DNA of 10,693 bases from JAPLYB01 sp964500015. GTDB taxonomy: Archaea > Nanobdellota > Nanobdellia > Pacearchaeales > UBA284. The notes under the pieces were generated by a model, which did no database searches, had not been told where the DNA came from, and saw only the letters and a program-made list of their open reading frames with translations. The position numbers and the translations under genes are program-made. Below are positions 1 through 6,253 of the stretch, in pieces (within the stretch, counting starts at the first letter, position 1; each line of letters begins with the position of its first letter). Where the stretch lies: contig CAZCMN010000029.1 of the NCBI GenBank assembly GCA_964500015.1, positions 1-10,693 on the forward strand, in the 5' to 3' direction.

Positions 1-1286
1 TTGAAAAAGAAAATATGATTGAGATAGATGGATGTCAAATTCTTCCAACAAGCGTTTTTCAAGCTTCAGGACATTTAAAAAGTTTTAATGACCCCCTAAT
101 AACTTGCTCAAAATGCGGTTTTAAAACTCGTGCAGATAGATTAATTCAAGAAGTAACAAAAGAAGAAATTCCTGAAAAACTTGAAAATGAAAAATATAAC
201 GAATTAATTAAAAAAAACAAAATTGTTTGCCCAAAATGCAAATCTTTCTTTAATAAAGCAGAAATATGGAATATGATGCTAAAAACAGGAATAGGTGCAG
301 AACTAAAACAAGCTTACTTAAGGCCAGAAACTTGTCAATCTATTTTTGTTAATTTTCCAAGAATCTTTAAAACTTGCCGAGTTAAATTGCCATTTGGAAT
401 AGCTCAAATAGGAAAAGTCTTTAGAAATGAAATAGCTCCAAGGCAAGGCCTTATCAGAGAAAGAGAATTCAATCAGATGGAAATAGAAGTTTTCTTTAAC
501 CCTGAAAAAGAAAATGAGATAAACATCAATAATATTAAAAAAGAAACAATTTCTCTGTATAAAGAAAGATTAAATAAAACTACAGTAGAACAAGCACTAG
601 AAAGGAGATTAATCAAAAGCAAGTTTATTGCATATTATCTAACAATTCTCAAGAAATTTTACCTCAAGCTTGGAATTCCAGAAGATAAAATGCGATTTCG
701 TTATGTTTCTAAAGAAGATAGACCCTTTTATTCAAAAGAAACCTGGGATTTTGAAGTTTTAACAAGTTTAGGATGGTTAGAATTATGTGCCTGCAATCAT
801 AGAGGAGACTATGATTTATCAGGACATCAAAAACTATCTAAACAATCTTTTGAAGTAGTTGATGAAACAGTAAATAAAAAAGTCTTGCCCAATGTTTTTG
901 AGCTTTCAGCAGGCCTAGATAGAGCATTGTATGCTATTTTAGAATTAACATACAAAGAAGAACCTAAAGATGACAGGACAATCTTCTCTTTTCCAGAAAA
1001 ACTTGCACCAGTTCAAGTAGCTATCTTTCCCCTAGTTAACAAAGAAGGAATGCCCGAATTAGCAAAAAAAGTTTATGAAATGCTTAAACCCTTATTCAAA
1101 TGTTTCTATGACGAATCTGGCTCTATAGGAAGACGATACAGAAGACAAGACGAAATAGGAACCCCCTTTTGTTTAACAATTGATGGACAGTCTCTTAAAG
1201 ACGCCACAGTCACGTTAAGAGAGCGTGACAGCATGAAACAGATCAGGATAAAGATCTCTAAGTTGATAAAAGAGCTGAGAAAGTGA
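1..1286 (+). CDS. glyS: Glycyl-tRNA synthetase, archaeal/eukaryal class II type (5' end outside window)
   Basis: This enzyme charges tRNA-Gly with glycine in the cytoplasm. The reading frame is open to the left edge: four codons (EKEN) precede the Met at 15, and the family's N-terminal motif 1 region is missing, so the gene starts outside the window. Counting from that Met, the sequence shows the MIEIDG start of the core, two CxxC pairs at 31-34 and 72-75 (probable zinc site), motif 2 at about 136-156 (FRNEIAPRQGLIRERE), a DYDLSGH segment near 265-271, motif 3 at 295-303 and a C-terminal anticodon-binding domain from about 329 to 423. Motif 3 reads ELSAGLDR instead of the commoner EPSFGIDR; the arginine is kept. 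The 423 visible residues fit the C-terminal three quarters of an archaeal GlyRS of about 570 residues. The gene is convergent with the tRNA and purF-like genes. The family assignment is secure. Confidence 0.96.
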   Translation, partial: EKENMIEIDGCQILPTSVFQASGHLKSFNDPLITCSKCGFKTRADRLIQEVTKEEIPEKLENEKYNELIKKNKIVCPKCKSFFNKAEIWNMMLKTGIGAELKQAYLRPETCQSIFVNFPRIFKTCRVKLPFGIAQIGKVFRNEIAPRQGLIREREFNQMEIEVFFNPEKENEININNIKKETISLYKERLNKTTVEQALERRLIKSKFIAYYLTILKKFYLKLGIPEDKMRFRYVSKEDRPFYSKETWDFEVLTSLGWLELCACNHRGDYDLSGHQKLSKQSFEVVDETVNKKVLPNVFELSAGLDRALYAILELTYKEEPKDDRTIFSFPEKLAPVQVAIFPLVNKEGMPELAKKVYEMLKPLFKCFYDESGSIGRRYRRQDEIGTPFCLTIDGQSLKDATVTLRERDSMKQIRIKISKLIKELRK

Positions 1287-1321
1287 AAAATAGACTTGTC
1301 GACTGAAAAAATTCTAAATTC

Positions 1322-1369
1322 CTAGAAAACAAAAAGTTTTCTGGACACCAAAAATTTTATTTTTAGTGT
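1322..1369. terminator. Two adjacent hairpins between convergent genes (possible terminator region)
   Basis: The first hairpin pairs 1322-1330 with 1336-1344 around a five-A loop (AGAAAAC with GTTTTCT, plus two outer pairs). The second pairs 1345-1354 with 1360-1369 (ACAC-N-AAAAA with TTTTT-N-GTGT, one mismatch). They lie 35 bp after the glyS stop and 50 bp beyond the 3' end of the tRNA on the other strand. A role in ending convergent transcription is inferred. Archaeal termination often needs only a U-run, and AT-rich DNA forms such stems easily, so confidence is low. Confidence 0.3.
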
Positions 1370-1418
1370 TTTAGTGCCGCCAGTTCCAAAGAAGTTTCAT
1401 TTCACCCAACTTATTAAA

Positions 1419-1489
1419 TGGACCTGCCGGGAATCGAACCCGGAACACACCGCTGCCAGCGGCGTATTTTACCGTTAAACTACAAGCCC
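1419..1489 (-). tRNA. tRNA-Ala, anticodon GGC
   Basis: The reverse strand folds into a full 71-nt cloverleaf. The acceptor stem is GGGCTTG with CAGGTCC, including two G-U pairs. The D arm is GTTT-AACGGTA-AAAT, the anticodon arm CGCCG-CTGGCAG-CGGTG, the variable loop four bases, and the T arm CCGGG-TTCGATT-CCCGG, with discriminator A. The loop places GGC at positions 34-36, after U33 and before A37. The third acceptor pair is G3-U70, the main alanine identity element, which agrees with the anticodon. No CCA is encoded and no intron is visible. It lies 51 bp downstream of the purF-like gene on the same strand and has its own TATA-like box. Confidence 0.95.
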
Positions 1490-1518
1490 GTTAATAAGAA
1501 TTCTTAATTTAAGACATA

Positions 1519-1524
1519 TTTAAA
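1519..1524 (-). promoter_or_regulatory. TATA box for tRNA-Ala
   Basis: TTTAAA within GGTTTAAATATG (reverse strand) is centred 32 bp upstream of the mature tRNA 5' end. This would place the transcription start about 6 nt before the tRNA, normal for archaeal tRNA genes. Inferred from position only. Confidence 0.5.
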
Positions 1525-1540
1525 CCTAATCAAGATAATC

Positions 1541-2851
1541 CTAATTTTCATAGAAGCCTTTTTCTAATTGCTCATTCAAACATTCCATGCACAATTGTTC
1601 TTTTGGCAAGCCAATTGCTTTAGCAATATCATCACATGAATTATAGATTAATCCATCTAAAAGCAATTCTTCTTTAAGTTCTTTAAATTTTTTAACTCTT
1701 GCAACACAATCTTCATCTTTTTTAGTTGTTTTTGCATATTTGCAAGCATGCATTAAAGGTGGAAATGCAATGGCAGCATAAACTTTTTCAGCACCAATTA
1801 ATCTTAATAGTTTGACCCTATTCCTTAATTGAGTTCCCCTAACAATACTGTCATCAACAACGACAATTTTCTTTCCCTTTATCCTAGCTTCATTTGGAGT
1901 TAATTTTAGCTTAGCAATCATATCTCTCGTTTCTTGATCTTGGGGAGTATAGCTCCTTCCGCCACCAGAAGAAAAACCAGGATATTTTGAAAAAACTTCC
2001 ATAAGAGGCAATTTAGAATTAAATGCAAAACCCTCTGCATGCCCTCTCCCAGAATCTGGAATTGGAGAAACATAATCAATTTCAGCATTGAAATTTTTAA
2101 ATTTCTCAGCTAAAAATTTTCCACAATTTCCTTTAACATCTGTTACATAATGCCCATCTATCTTAGAAGAGATATAACCAGTATAAATCGGTTCAAATGC
2201 ACAATATGAATGAGGAACATCAAAAGTCTTTAAGCTCGTAATTCCCTGTTCATTTAAAAGGACTATTTCTCCAGGGTTTACATCTCTAACAATTTCAAAA
2301 CCCTCTTCTCTAGGAAAAGCAACGCTTTCAGAAGCAACAGCCCAACTCTTTTCTTTTTTCCCAAGAATGAGAGGTTTTCTTCCATAACCTCTTGCAGCAT
2401 AAATCCCTTCTTTTGATAAAGCAATTAAAGCAAAGTCTCCTTTCTCCTTTCCAGTTACGTCTAATAATTTTTTTATTCCTGAGATAAAGTCGTTTTCTCT
2501 TGAAATAATCTTGGAAGCAAGGACTGCATCTGTTTTTTCTCCATTATACTCTTTTAAATTTTGAAAATCTACAATATTTCCATCAAAGATCAAAGCAAAA
2601 TTCCAATTTAAAACAGGTTGCCACTCTCCAAAAACGCCGCCAATCCCCATGTTTCCCTGCATAAACTCTAATTTTTTAAAAAATCTCTCCCATAATGAAC
2701 CTTCACGAGTTTCTATTTCAATCTTGCTTGTTTTAGGATCATGCCATGCAAACCCACAGAAATCAGGTGCCCTATGTTGTAGATGAAAAACCCCATTAAA
2801 TAAATCTGAAACGCAATTCTCTTTTGAAAATATTCCATAAATTCCTGCCAT
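1541..2851 (-). CDS. PurF-like amidophosphoribosyltransferase homologue with inactive glutaminase domain
   Basis: PurF makes phosphoribosylamine from PRPP and glutamine, the first step of purine synthesis. This 436-residue protein has the family layout: an N-terminal class II glutamine amidotransferase domain (1 to about 205) and a phosphoribosyltransferase domain (about 215-425). The PRPP loop VVVDDSIVRGT (330-340) and a PIPDS strand (263-267) are clear. Four cysteines match the iron-sulphur ligands of Bacillus-type PurF: C217 before FEPIY, C370, and C421/C424 in CMEC. The glutaminase site is not intact. The protein starts MAGIYGIF, so the catalytic Cys that should follow Met is Ala. The usual GHVRYPT segment reads GGVFGEWQP, and HNG reads FDG. 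It probably uses free ammonia, another nitrogen donor, or a different substrate. No other purine gene is in the window. A TTTAAA box 25 bp upstream supports the ATG at 2851 and a leaderless mRNA. Confidence 0.88.
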   Translation of the reverse strand: MAGIYGIFSKENCVSDLFNGVFHLQHRAPDFCGFAWHDPKTSKIEIETREGSLWERFFKKLEFMQGNMGIGGVFGEWQPVLNWNFALIFDGNIVDFQNLKEYNGEKTDAVLASKIISRENDFISGIKKLLDVTGKEKGDFALIALSKEGIYAARGYGRKPLILGKKEKSWAVASESVAFPREEGFEIVRDVNPGEIVLLNEQGITSLKTFDVPHSYCAFEPIYTGYISSKIDGHYVTDVKGNCGKFLAEKFKNFNAEIDYVSPIPDSGRGHAEGFAFNSKLPLMEVFSKYPGFSSGGGRSYTPQDQETRDMIAKLKLTPNEARIKGKKIVVVDDSIVRGTQLRNRVKLLRLIGAEKVYAAIAFPPLMHACKYAKTTKKDEDCVARVKKFKELKEELLLDGLIYNSCDDIAKAIGLPKEQLCMECLNEQLEKGFYEN

Positions 2852-2873
2852 GAAGATAAGAACATTTATTGTT

Positions 2874-2879
2874 TTTAAA
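2874..2879 (-). promoter_or_regulatory. TATA box for the purF-like gene
   Basis: ATTTAAAAAC on the reverse strand is centred about 25 bp upstream of the ATG at 2851. Transcription would then start at or next to the start codon. No Shine-Dalgarno site is seen, which fits a leaderless transcript. Confidence 0.5.
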
Positions 2880-2922
2880 TAATCCTATATTTTAGAACAC
2901 ATGATTTAATAGTAACCATAAA

Positions 2923-2930
2923 TTTTTATA
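2923..2930 (+). promoter_or_regulatory. TATA-like box for the 41-codon gene and HIT gene
   Basis: TTTTTATA lies about 100 bp before the ATG at 3026. A start some 25 bp downstream of the box would give a leader of about 70 nt that carries the hairpins at 2971-3026. The leader length is inferred. Confidence 0.35.
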
Positions 2931-2970
2931 CTTAAAAAAATTCTAAATTTATCTAAAAAAGGGGATAAAA

Positions 2971-3026
2971 CGCTAAAAAATCAGGAGATTTTTGGCGTGC
3001 CCAAAAACCAAGGAGGTTTTTAAGCA
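2971..3026 (+). promoter_or_regulatory. Tandem-hairpin mRNA leader covering the ribosome-binding site
   Basis: Hairpin one pairs 2976-2982 with 2987-2993 (AAAAATC/GATTTTT) around an AGGA loop, with an outer CGC/GCG clamp. Hairpin two pairs 3003-3009 with 3015-3021 (AAAAACC/GGTTTTT) around an AAGGA loop, with an outer TGC/GCA clamp that reaches the A of the start codon. The last two G of the Shine-Dalgarno site are in the second stem. An alternative hairpin, TTTTTGG (2989-2995) with CCAAAAA (3001-3007), would break both and free the ribosome-binding site. This resembles an expression switch, but no ligand or known riboswitch class is recognised, and A/T-rich arms pair easily by chance. Confidence 0.45.
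3010..3016 (+). promoter_or_regulatory. Strong Shine-Dalgarno site of the 41-codon gene
   Basis: AAGGAGG ends 9 nt before the ATG at 3026. The match is perfect and fixes the start of a gene otherwise too short to call with confidence. It lies in the loop and inner stem of the leader hairpin. Confidence 0.7.
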
Positions 3027-3151
3027 TGGTAAAAAAAGAGAGAAAGAAAGATATGTTTGACAAAGCAATTGAAAAAGCTGAATTAACAGAAGCTGAAAAA
3101 CAACATATGGAAGAGCTAGAAAAAGAGGAAAGACTTACCTATATAGGCTAA
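3026..3151 (+). CDS. Small highly charged hypothetical protein, 41 residues
   Basis: ATG at 3026 to TAA at 3149-3151 encodes 41 residues, starting MVKKERKKDMFDKAIEKAEL and ending ERLTYIG. I do not recognise the family. About half of the residues are Lys, Glu, Arg or Asp, with regularly spaced Ala, Leu, Ile and Met, so one or two amphipathic helices are likely. No cysteine, signal peptide or membrane segment is present. A perfect AAGGAGG at ideal spacing and a structured leader indicate a translated gene. The HIT gene starts 8 bp after the stop, so the two are probably cotranscribed. Its function is unknown; a small RNA-, DNA- or protein-binding factor is possible but not shown. Confidence 0.65.
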   Translation: MVKKERKKDMFDKAIEKAELTEAEKQHMEELEKEERLTYIG

Positions 3152-3159
3152 TTTAAAAA

Positions 3160-3648
3160 ATGAAAATGTCAAATAATGAAGATTGTATTTTTTGCAAAAT
3201 AGTTAAGGGAAAGGTCCCTTGTTATAAAATTTATGAAAACAAGAAATTCTTAGCTATATTGGACATTTTTCCAAATACAACTGGCGCAGCACTGGTGTTG
3301 TCAAAAAAACATTATAACTCTGATATTTTTCAAATGCCAACTAAAGAATATTCAGAAATAATGCAAACAACTAAAAAAGTAGTCGAATTATTAAAGAAAG
3401 CCCTGCTAGTAGAAAGGGTAGGGATAATTGTAGAAGGCATGGGAGTTAATCATGCCCATATAAAACTATATCCCATGCGCGGTTTAGGCAAAGAATGGAA
3501 ACCAGTATTTGCTGGAGATGAAGTTTTTTATGAAAAATACCCTGGATTTTTGACATCTGCAACAGGACCAAAAGCAAAATATGAAGATCTCAAAGAATTA
3601 TCTGAAAGAATCTCTAAATTAGCCAAAGAAATAAAAAAAGAAAAATAA
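3160..3648 (+). CDS. HIT-family nucleotide-binding protein with altered HIT motif
   Basis: HIT-family proteins are small nucleotide hydrolases or transferases acting on nucleoside phosphoramidates or dinucleoside polyphosphates. The 162-residue protein begins near EDCIFCKIVKGKVPCYKIYE, the typical N-terminus with a CxxC at 9-12 and a Cys at 21, often part of a zinc site. The core HIT segment is GVNHAHIKLYP: His98 and His100 match the first two histidines, and His100 would be the nucleophile. The third histidine of HxHxH is Lys102. About 50 C-terminal residues include an SATGPKAK stretch and end in a Lys/Glu-rich helix. Met3 at 3166 is an alternative start; no clear Shine-Dalgarno site separates them. 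The gene follows the 41-codon gene by 8 bp and converges with the membrane peptide gene. The natural substrate cannot be read from sequence. Confidence 0.9.
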   Translation: MKMSNNEDCIFCKIVKGKVPCYKIYENKKFLAILDIFPNTTGAALVLSKKHYNSDIFQMPTKEYSEIMQTTKKVVELLKKALLVERVGIIVEGMGVNHAHIKLYPMRGLGKEWKPVFAGDEVFYEKYPGFLTSATGPKAKYEDLKELSERISKLAKEIKKEK

Positions 3649-3656
3649 GATTAAAA

Positions 3657-3854
3657 TTATTTCTTAAAGATTTTTATCGATAGTGGAATCATTAAGATAA
3701 TCCCAAATATCAAGTACCAGTACCATTCTAAACCAAGAATTCCATTCCACAACTTGGCAATCATTAAAGCAAATGCTAAAACACATAGCTTCAATAAAGA
3801 GATGTCATACCAGTTATACCTCTTGATTTTTTCATTCATCCATTTAAAGCACAT
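3657..3854 (-). CDS. Small two-helix membrane protein, function unknown
   Basis: This 65-residue protein has a charged, tryptophan-containing N-terminus (MCFKWMNEKIKRYNWYD) and two hydrophobic segments at about 22-38 (LKLCVLAFALMIAKLWN) and 44-61 (WYWYLIFGIILMIPLSI). It ends in a basic KIFKK tail. Both ends probably face the cytoplasm, with a short turn between the helices. A perfect AAGGAGG 5 nt before the ATG strongly supports this start. The gene is divergent from the helicase across 72 bp and ends 8 bp from the HIT gene stop. I recall similar short proteins in DPANN genomes, but no function can be assigned. Confidence 0.75.
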   Translation of the reverse strand: MCFKWMNEKIKRYNWYDISLLKLCVLAFALMIAKLWNGILGLEWYWYLIFGIILMIPLSIKIFKK

Positions 3855-3859
3855 CTTTA

Positions 3860-3866
3860 CCTCCTT
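3860..3866 (-). promoter_or_regulatory. Strong Shine-Dalgarno site of the two-helix membrane protein
   Basis: AAGGAGG on the reverse strand ends 5 nt before the ATG at 3854. It decides the start codon and shows that this short frame is expressed. Confidence 0.65.
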
Positions 3867-3897
3867 TTTTTAGTATAATTTAAAGAATAAAGAATTC

Positions 3898-3903
3898 TTT
3901 AAA
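3898..3903 (+). promoter_or_regulatory. TATA box of the helicase gene
   Basis: TTTAAA in CTTTAAAAAGTC is centred about 26 bp before the helicase ATG at 3927, implying a leaderless mRNA. Because the box is palindromic, it or the TTTAAA at 3879-3884 could also serve the divergent membrane-protein gene. Confidence 0.5.
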
Positions 3904-3926
3904 AAGTCTCTGTTCTTTATCATTAA

Positions 3927-5468
3927 ATGCAAGCTCGCGATTATCAAACAAACATAGTAGAAACATGCAAAAAGAAGAATTGCCTTGTAATTTTACCAAC
4001 AGGATTAGGAAAAACCCTAATAGCGTTAATGCTTGCCCAAGAAAGGCTTAAACTTTTTCCACAATCAAAAATACTTTTTCTTGCCCCAACTAGACCATTA
4101 GTAGAACAACACTATGAATCTTTTAAAAAAGATTTTCCAGATGCTAACAAACTTGATTTGCATATTTTCACAGGAAAAATAAACCCAAGCAAAAGAACTG
4201 AAATCTGGAAAAAAGCCCAGATTATTTTCTCAACACCACAGTGCATCCATAATGATCTTGAAAATAACCTTATTAATCTAAAAGAAGTTTCCTTATTAAT
4301 TGAAGATGAAGCTCACAGATGTCTAAAAAATTATTCTTATACTTTTGTAGTTCAAGCTTACAAAAAACAAGCAGATTATGAAAGAATCATTGGATTAACA
4401 GCTTCTCCTGGTTCAGAAAAAGTAAAAGTAAAGGAAATTTGTGATAACCTAAACATAGAAGCAGTTGAAGTTAGAACAAGAGAATCAGAAGATGTTATTC
4501 CTTATTTGCAAAAACTCACTTATGATTTAATAAAAATAGAATTTCCTCAAGAAATGCAGGACATAAGGGTTTTACTAAAGGCTATTTATGACAAAAAGAT
4601 AGAAGAATTAACAAACAGAAAACTTATTTTTACAAAATATATCACAAAAATAACTTTATTAGAACTTCAGACAAAATTTAGGAATATGATAATATCTGGA
4701 AATAAACATTTTAATATTCTTAAAGGAATTTCTATCTGTGCTCAAGCAATTAAAATCAGCCATGCTTTAGAATTATTAGAAACACAGACATTAGATACCC
4801 TATTCTTGTACTTAAATGATATGTACAAACAAGCTAATGAGAAAAAAAGCAAAGGAGTTGTCCAGATTGTTAATTCAAAAGAATTTCAAGATGCATACAT
4901 TATGGTTGCTAAACTCCATGAAAACCGTTTTGAACACCCAAAATTACAGAAATTAAGAGAAATTGTTCTAGAAGAAATAAAGAATAATCCTAATGCAAAA
5001 ATCTTGATTTTTTCCCAGTATCGAGATACAGTTTCAAGAATAGATCAAGAACTTAAAGCAAATAAGATAAAATCTGAAATTTTTATTGGACAAGCAAAAA
5101 GAAAACTTGTTGATGGCATGAATCAAAAAGATCAACAAATGACTCTTTCAAGATTTAAAAGAGGCGAGATAAATTGTTTAATTGCTACAAGTATCGCAGA
5201 AGAAGGCCTCGACATACCCGAAGTGGCGCTTGTTATTTTTTATGAACCAATCCCCTCAGCTATTAGAAAAATCCAGAGAGCAGGAAGAACAGCCAGATTA
5301 AAGCCAGGCAAATTAATAATCTTGATGACAAAAGGAACTCGAGATGAATCATATCATTGGGCAGCACATCAAAAAGAAAAAAAGATGCACAAAATCCTAG
5401 AAAATGTCAAGGACGATTTAGAAAAGGATTATGATGAGAAGAGGCAAAAAACTTTAAAGAAGTATTAA
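3927..5468 (+). CDS. Hef/FANCM-type DEAH helicase without attached nuclease domain
   Basis: This is a superfamily 2 ATP-dependent DNA helicase of the Hef/Mph1/FANCM group, which remodels stalled replication forks and branched DNA. All core motifs are visible: Q-like region RDYQ (4-7), Walker A PTGLGKT (24-30), APTRPLVEQ (53-61), STPQ (102-105), DEAH (127-130), TAS (158-160), a helical insertion of about 200-330, FSQYRDT (362-368), IATSIAEEGLDIPE (419-432) and QRAGRTAR (450-457). In many euryarchaeal Hef proteins an XPF-type nuclease follows in the same chain. This 513-residue protein instead stops after a charged tail (DYDEKRQKTLKKY), and the nuclease is a separate gene at 6319. The last 31 bp overlap, in another frame, the open frame of a homing-endonuclease fragment, so the natural C-terminus may have been altered. 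The TATA box supports the ATG at 3927. Confidence 0.93.
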   Translation: MQARDYQTNIVETCKKKNCLVILPTGLGKTLIALMLAQERLKLFPQSKILFLAPTRPLVEQHYESFKKDFPDANKLDLHIFTGKINPSKRTEIWKKAQIIFSTPQCIHNDLENNLINLKEVSLLIEDEAHRCLKNYSYTFVVQAYKKQADYERIIGLTASPGSEKVKVKEICDNLNIEAVEVRTRESEDVIPYLQKLTYDLIKIEFPQEMQDIRVLLKAIYDKKIEELTNRKLIFTKYITKITLLELQTKFRNMIISGNKHFNILKGISICAQAIKISHALELLETQTLDTLFLYLNDMYKQANEKKSKGVVQIVNSKEFQDAYIMVAKLHENRFEHPKLQKLREIVLEEIKNNPNAKILIFSQYRDTVSRIDQELKANKIKSEIFIGQAKRKLVDGMNQKDQQMTLSRFKRGEINCLIATSIAEEGLDIPEVALVIFYEPIPSAIRKIQRAGRTARLKPGKLIILMTKGTRDESYHWAAHQKEKKMHKILENVKDDLEKDYDEKRQKTLKKY

Positions 5469-5929
5469 CAAAATGGTCGGGTATTGAACCAAAAGAGCAC
5501 TCACATGGAAGCGAATATCGTGTTGAGTTATATTCTGTAGATTGCTCGAGATTTATCCAAAATTTTAAAATAAAAAAGATATTAAGTGAAAATAAATTGA
5601 ATAAATCTTGTTTTCTTAGTGGCTTGTTTGATTCTGAAGGGGCAATAATTGCAAAAAACCTAGAAAATCGAAACATAACCAAAAGATGGATTCATTTTTC
5701 AAACAACAACCTTAAAACAATAAATCTTGTTACAAAACTTTTAAAAGAATTTGAGATTCGCCATAAAGTGAAATCTAGAATTCATTCTGGATTTGGCAGT
5801 AAAAAAATTCAATATGAAATTTTAATTTATGACAAAAAAAGCATTACAAACTTTTATAAACATGTTAAATTTTCTATAAAAAGAAAACAAGATTTGCTAA
5901 GAAAATTAATCAATTCATACCAAAAATGA
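5438..5929 (+). pseudogene. Decayed LAGLIDADG homing endonuclease fragment
   Basis: LAGLIDADG proteins cut DNA at intron, intein or free insertion sites. The open frame (5438-5929, about 163 codons) contains SEYRVELYSVDCSRFI and then the hallmark FLSGLFDSEG at 5612-5641. After these come RNITKRWIHFSNNNLKTINL, a typical DNA-contacting strand followed by a helix, and a Lys-rich end (RKQDLLRKLINSYQK). Homology clearly begins before any usable start: no ATG, GTG or TTG occurs in frame before the TTG at 5597, which sits only five codons before the motif. The first LAGLIDADG unit of the usual two-motif proteins is absent, because that space is helicase coding sequence. So this is probably a 5'-truncated remnant. 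Initiation at TTG 5597 would give a 110-residue peptide lacking the preceding strands. The stop overlaps the glutaredoxin start as ATGA. Confidence 0.7.
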
Positions 5930-6171
5930 CAGAAAGTAAACATAACGTGATAATATATGGGACAAGCAGCTGCCCATGGTGTACCGTAGTTAAAAATTTC
6001 TTAAAACAAAATCATGTTGAATTCACTGAAAAGGATGTGGGAAAAGATCATGCTGCTGCTAAAGAAATGATTGAAAAATCTGGTCAAATGGGAGTTCCAG
6101 TAACAGATATTGATGGGAATATAATAATTGGTTTTGACAAAAAGAAGATAGAAGAAACTTTAGGGTTGTAA
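5926..6171 (+). CDS. Glutaredoxin-like thiol oxidoreductase
   Basis: This 81-residue single-domain protein has the thioredoxin/glutaredoxin fold. It reduces disulphides or mixed disulphides in the cytoplasm. The order is a first strand NVIIYGTSS, the active site CPWC (16-19), a helix, the EKDVGKD strand, the cis-proline loop GVPVTDIDG (Pro58), and a final GFDKKKIEETL helix. The GFD step matches small NrdH-like or glutaredoxin-family proteins. CPWC rather than CPYC is somewhat unusual but common in archaeal and candidate-phylum members. Its ATG overlaps the stop of the endonuclease fragment by four bases (ATGA), so translation may be coupled to it or to a helicase transcript. No strong separate promoter is evident. 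The redox partner is not in the window. Confidence 0.9.
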   Translation: MTESKHNVIIYGTSSCPWCTVVKNFLKQNHVEFTEKDVGKDHAAAKEMIEKSGQMGVPVTDIDGNIIIGFDKKKIEETLGL

Positions 6172-6224
6172 TTCTTGAAGTAATCTGATTTTAAGAATTT
6201 GGTTTCTCCAAAACCCCCTTTAAG

Positions 6225-6235
6225 TGTATATATTC
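6225..6235 (+). promoter_or_regulatory. TATA-like box upstream of the nuclease gene
   Basis: TGTATATATTC is centred about 25 bp before the ATG at 6254. That is the same spacing as other promoters here, so it could drive a leaderless transcript carrying the 22-codon frame and the nuclease gene. Confidence 0.4.
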
Positions 6236-6253
6236 TTTTAACAATCTCCTATC

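Noticed and set aside
1419..1489. Reading the tRNA as tRNA-Gly (GCC) because of the nearby glyS
   Set aside because: The seven-base loop CTGGCAG with U33 gives anticodon GGC, and G3-U70 is the alanine identity pair.
5446..5452. Programmed -1 frameshift at A-AAA-AAC
   Set aside because: The heptamer phase matches the endonuclease frame, not the helicase frame that would have to slip, and no supporting downstream structure was found.
5407..5682. 91-codon minus-strand frame opposite the helicase end and endonuclease fragment
   Set aside because: It lies antisense to the helicase tail and to recognisable LAGLIDADG sequence, has no family pattern and is a shadow frame.
5438..5929. Intein inside the helicase
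   Set aside because: No Cys/Ser splice start, no C-terminal HN followed by Cys/Ser/Thr, and helicase motif VI plus tail are complete before it. No downstream helicase extein is seen.
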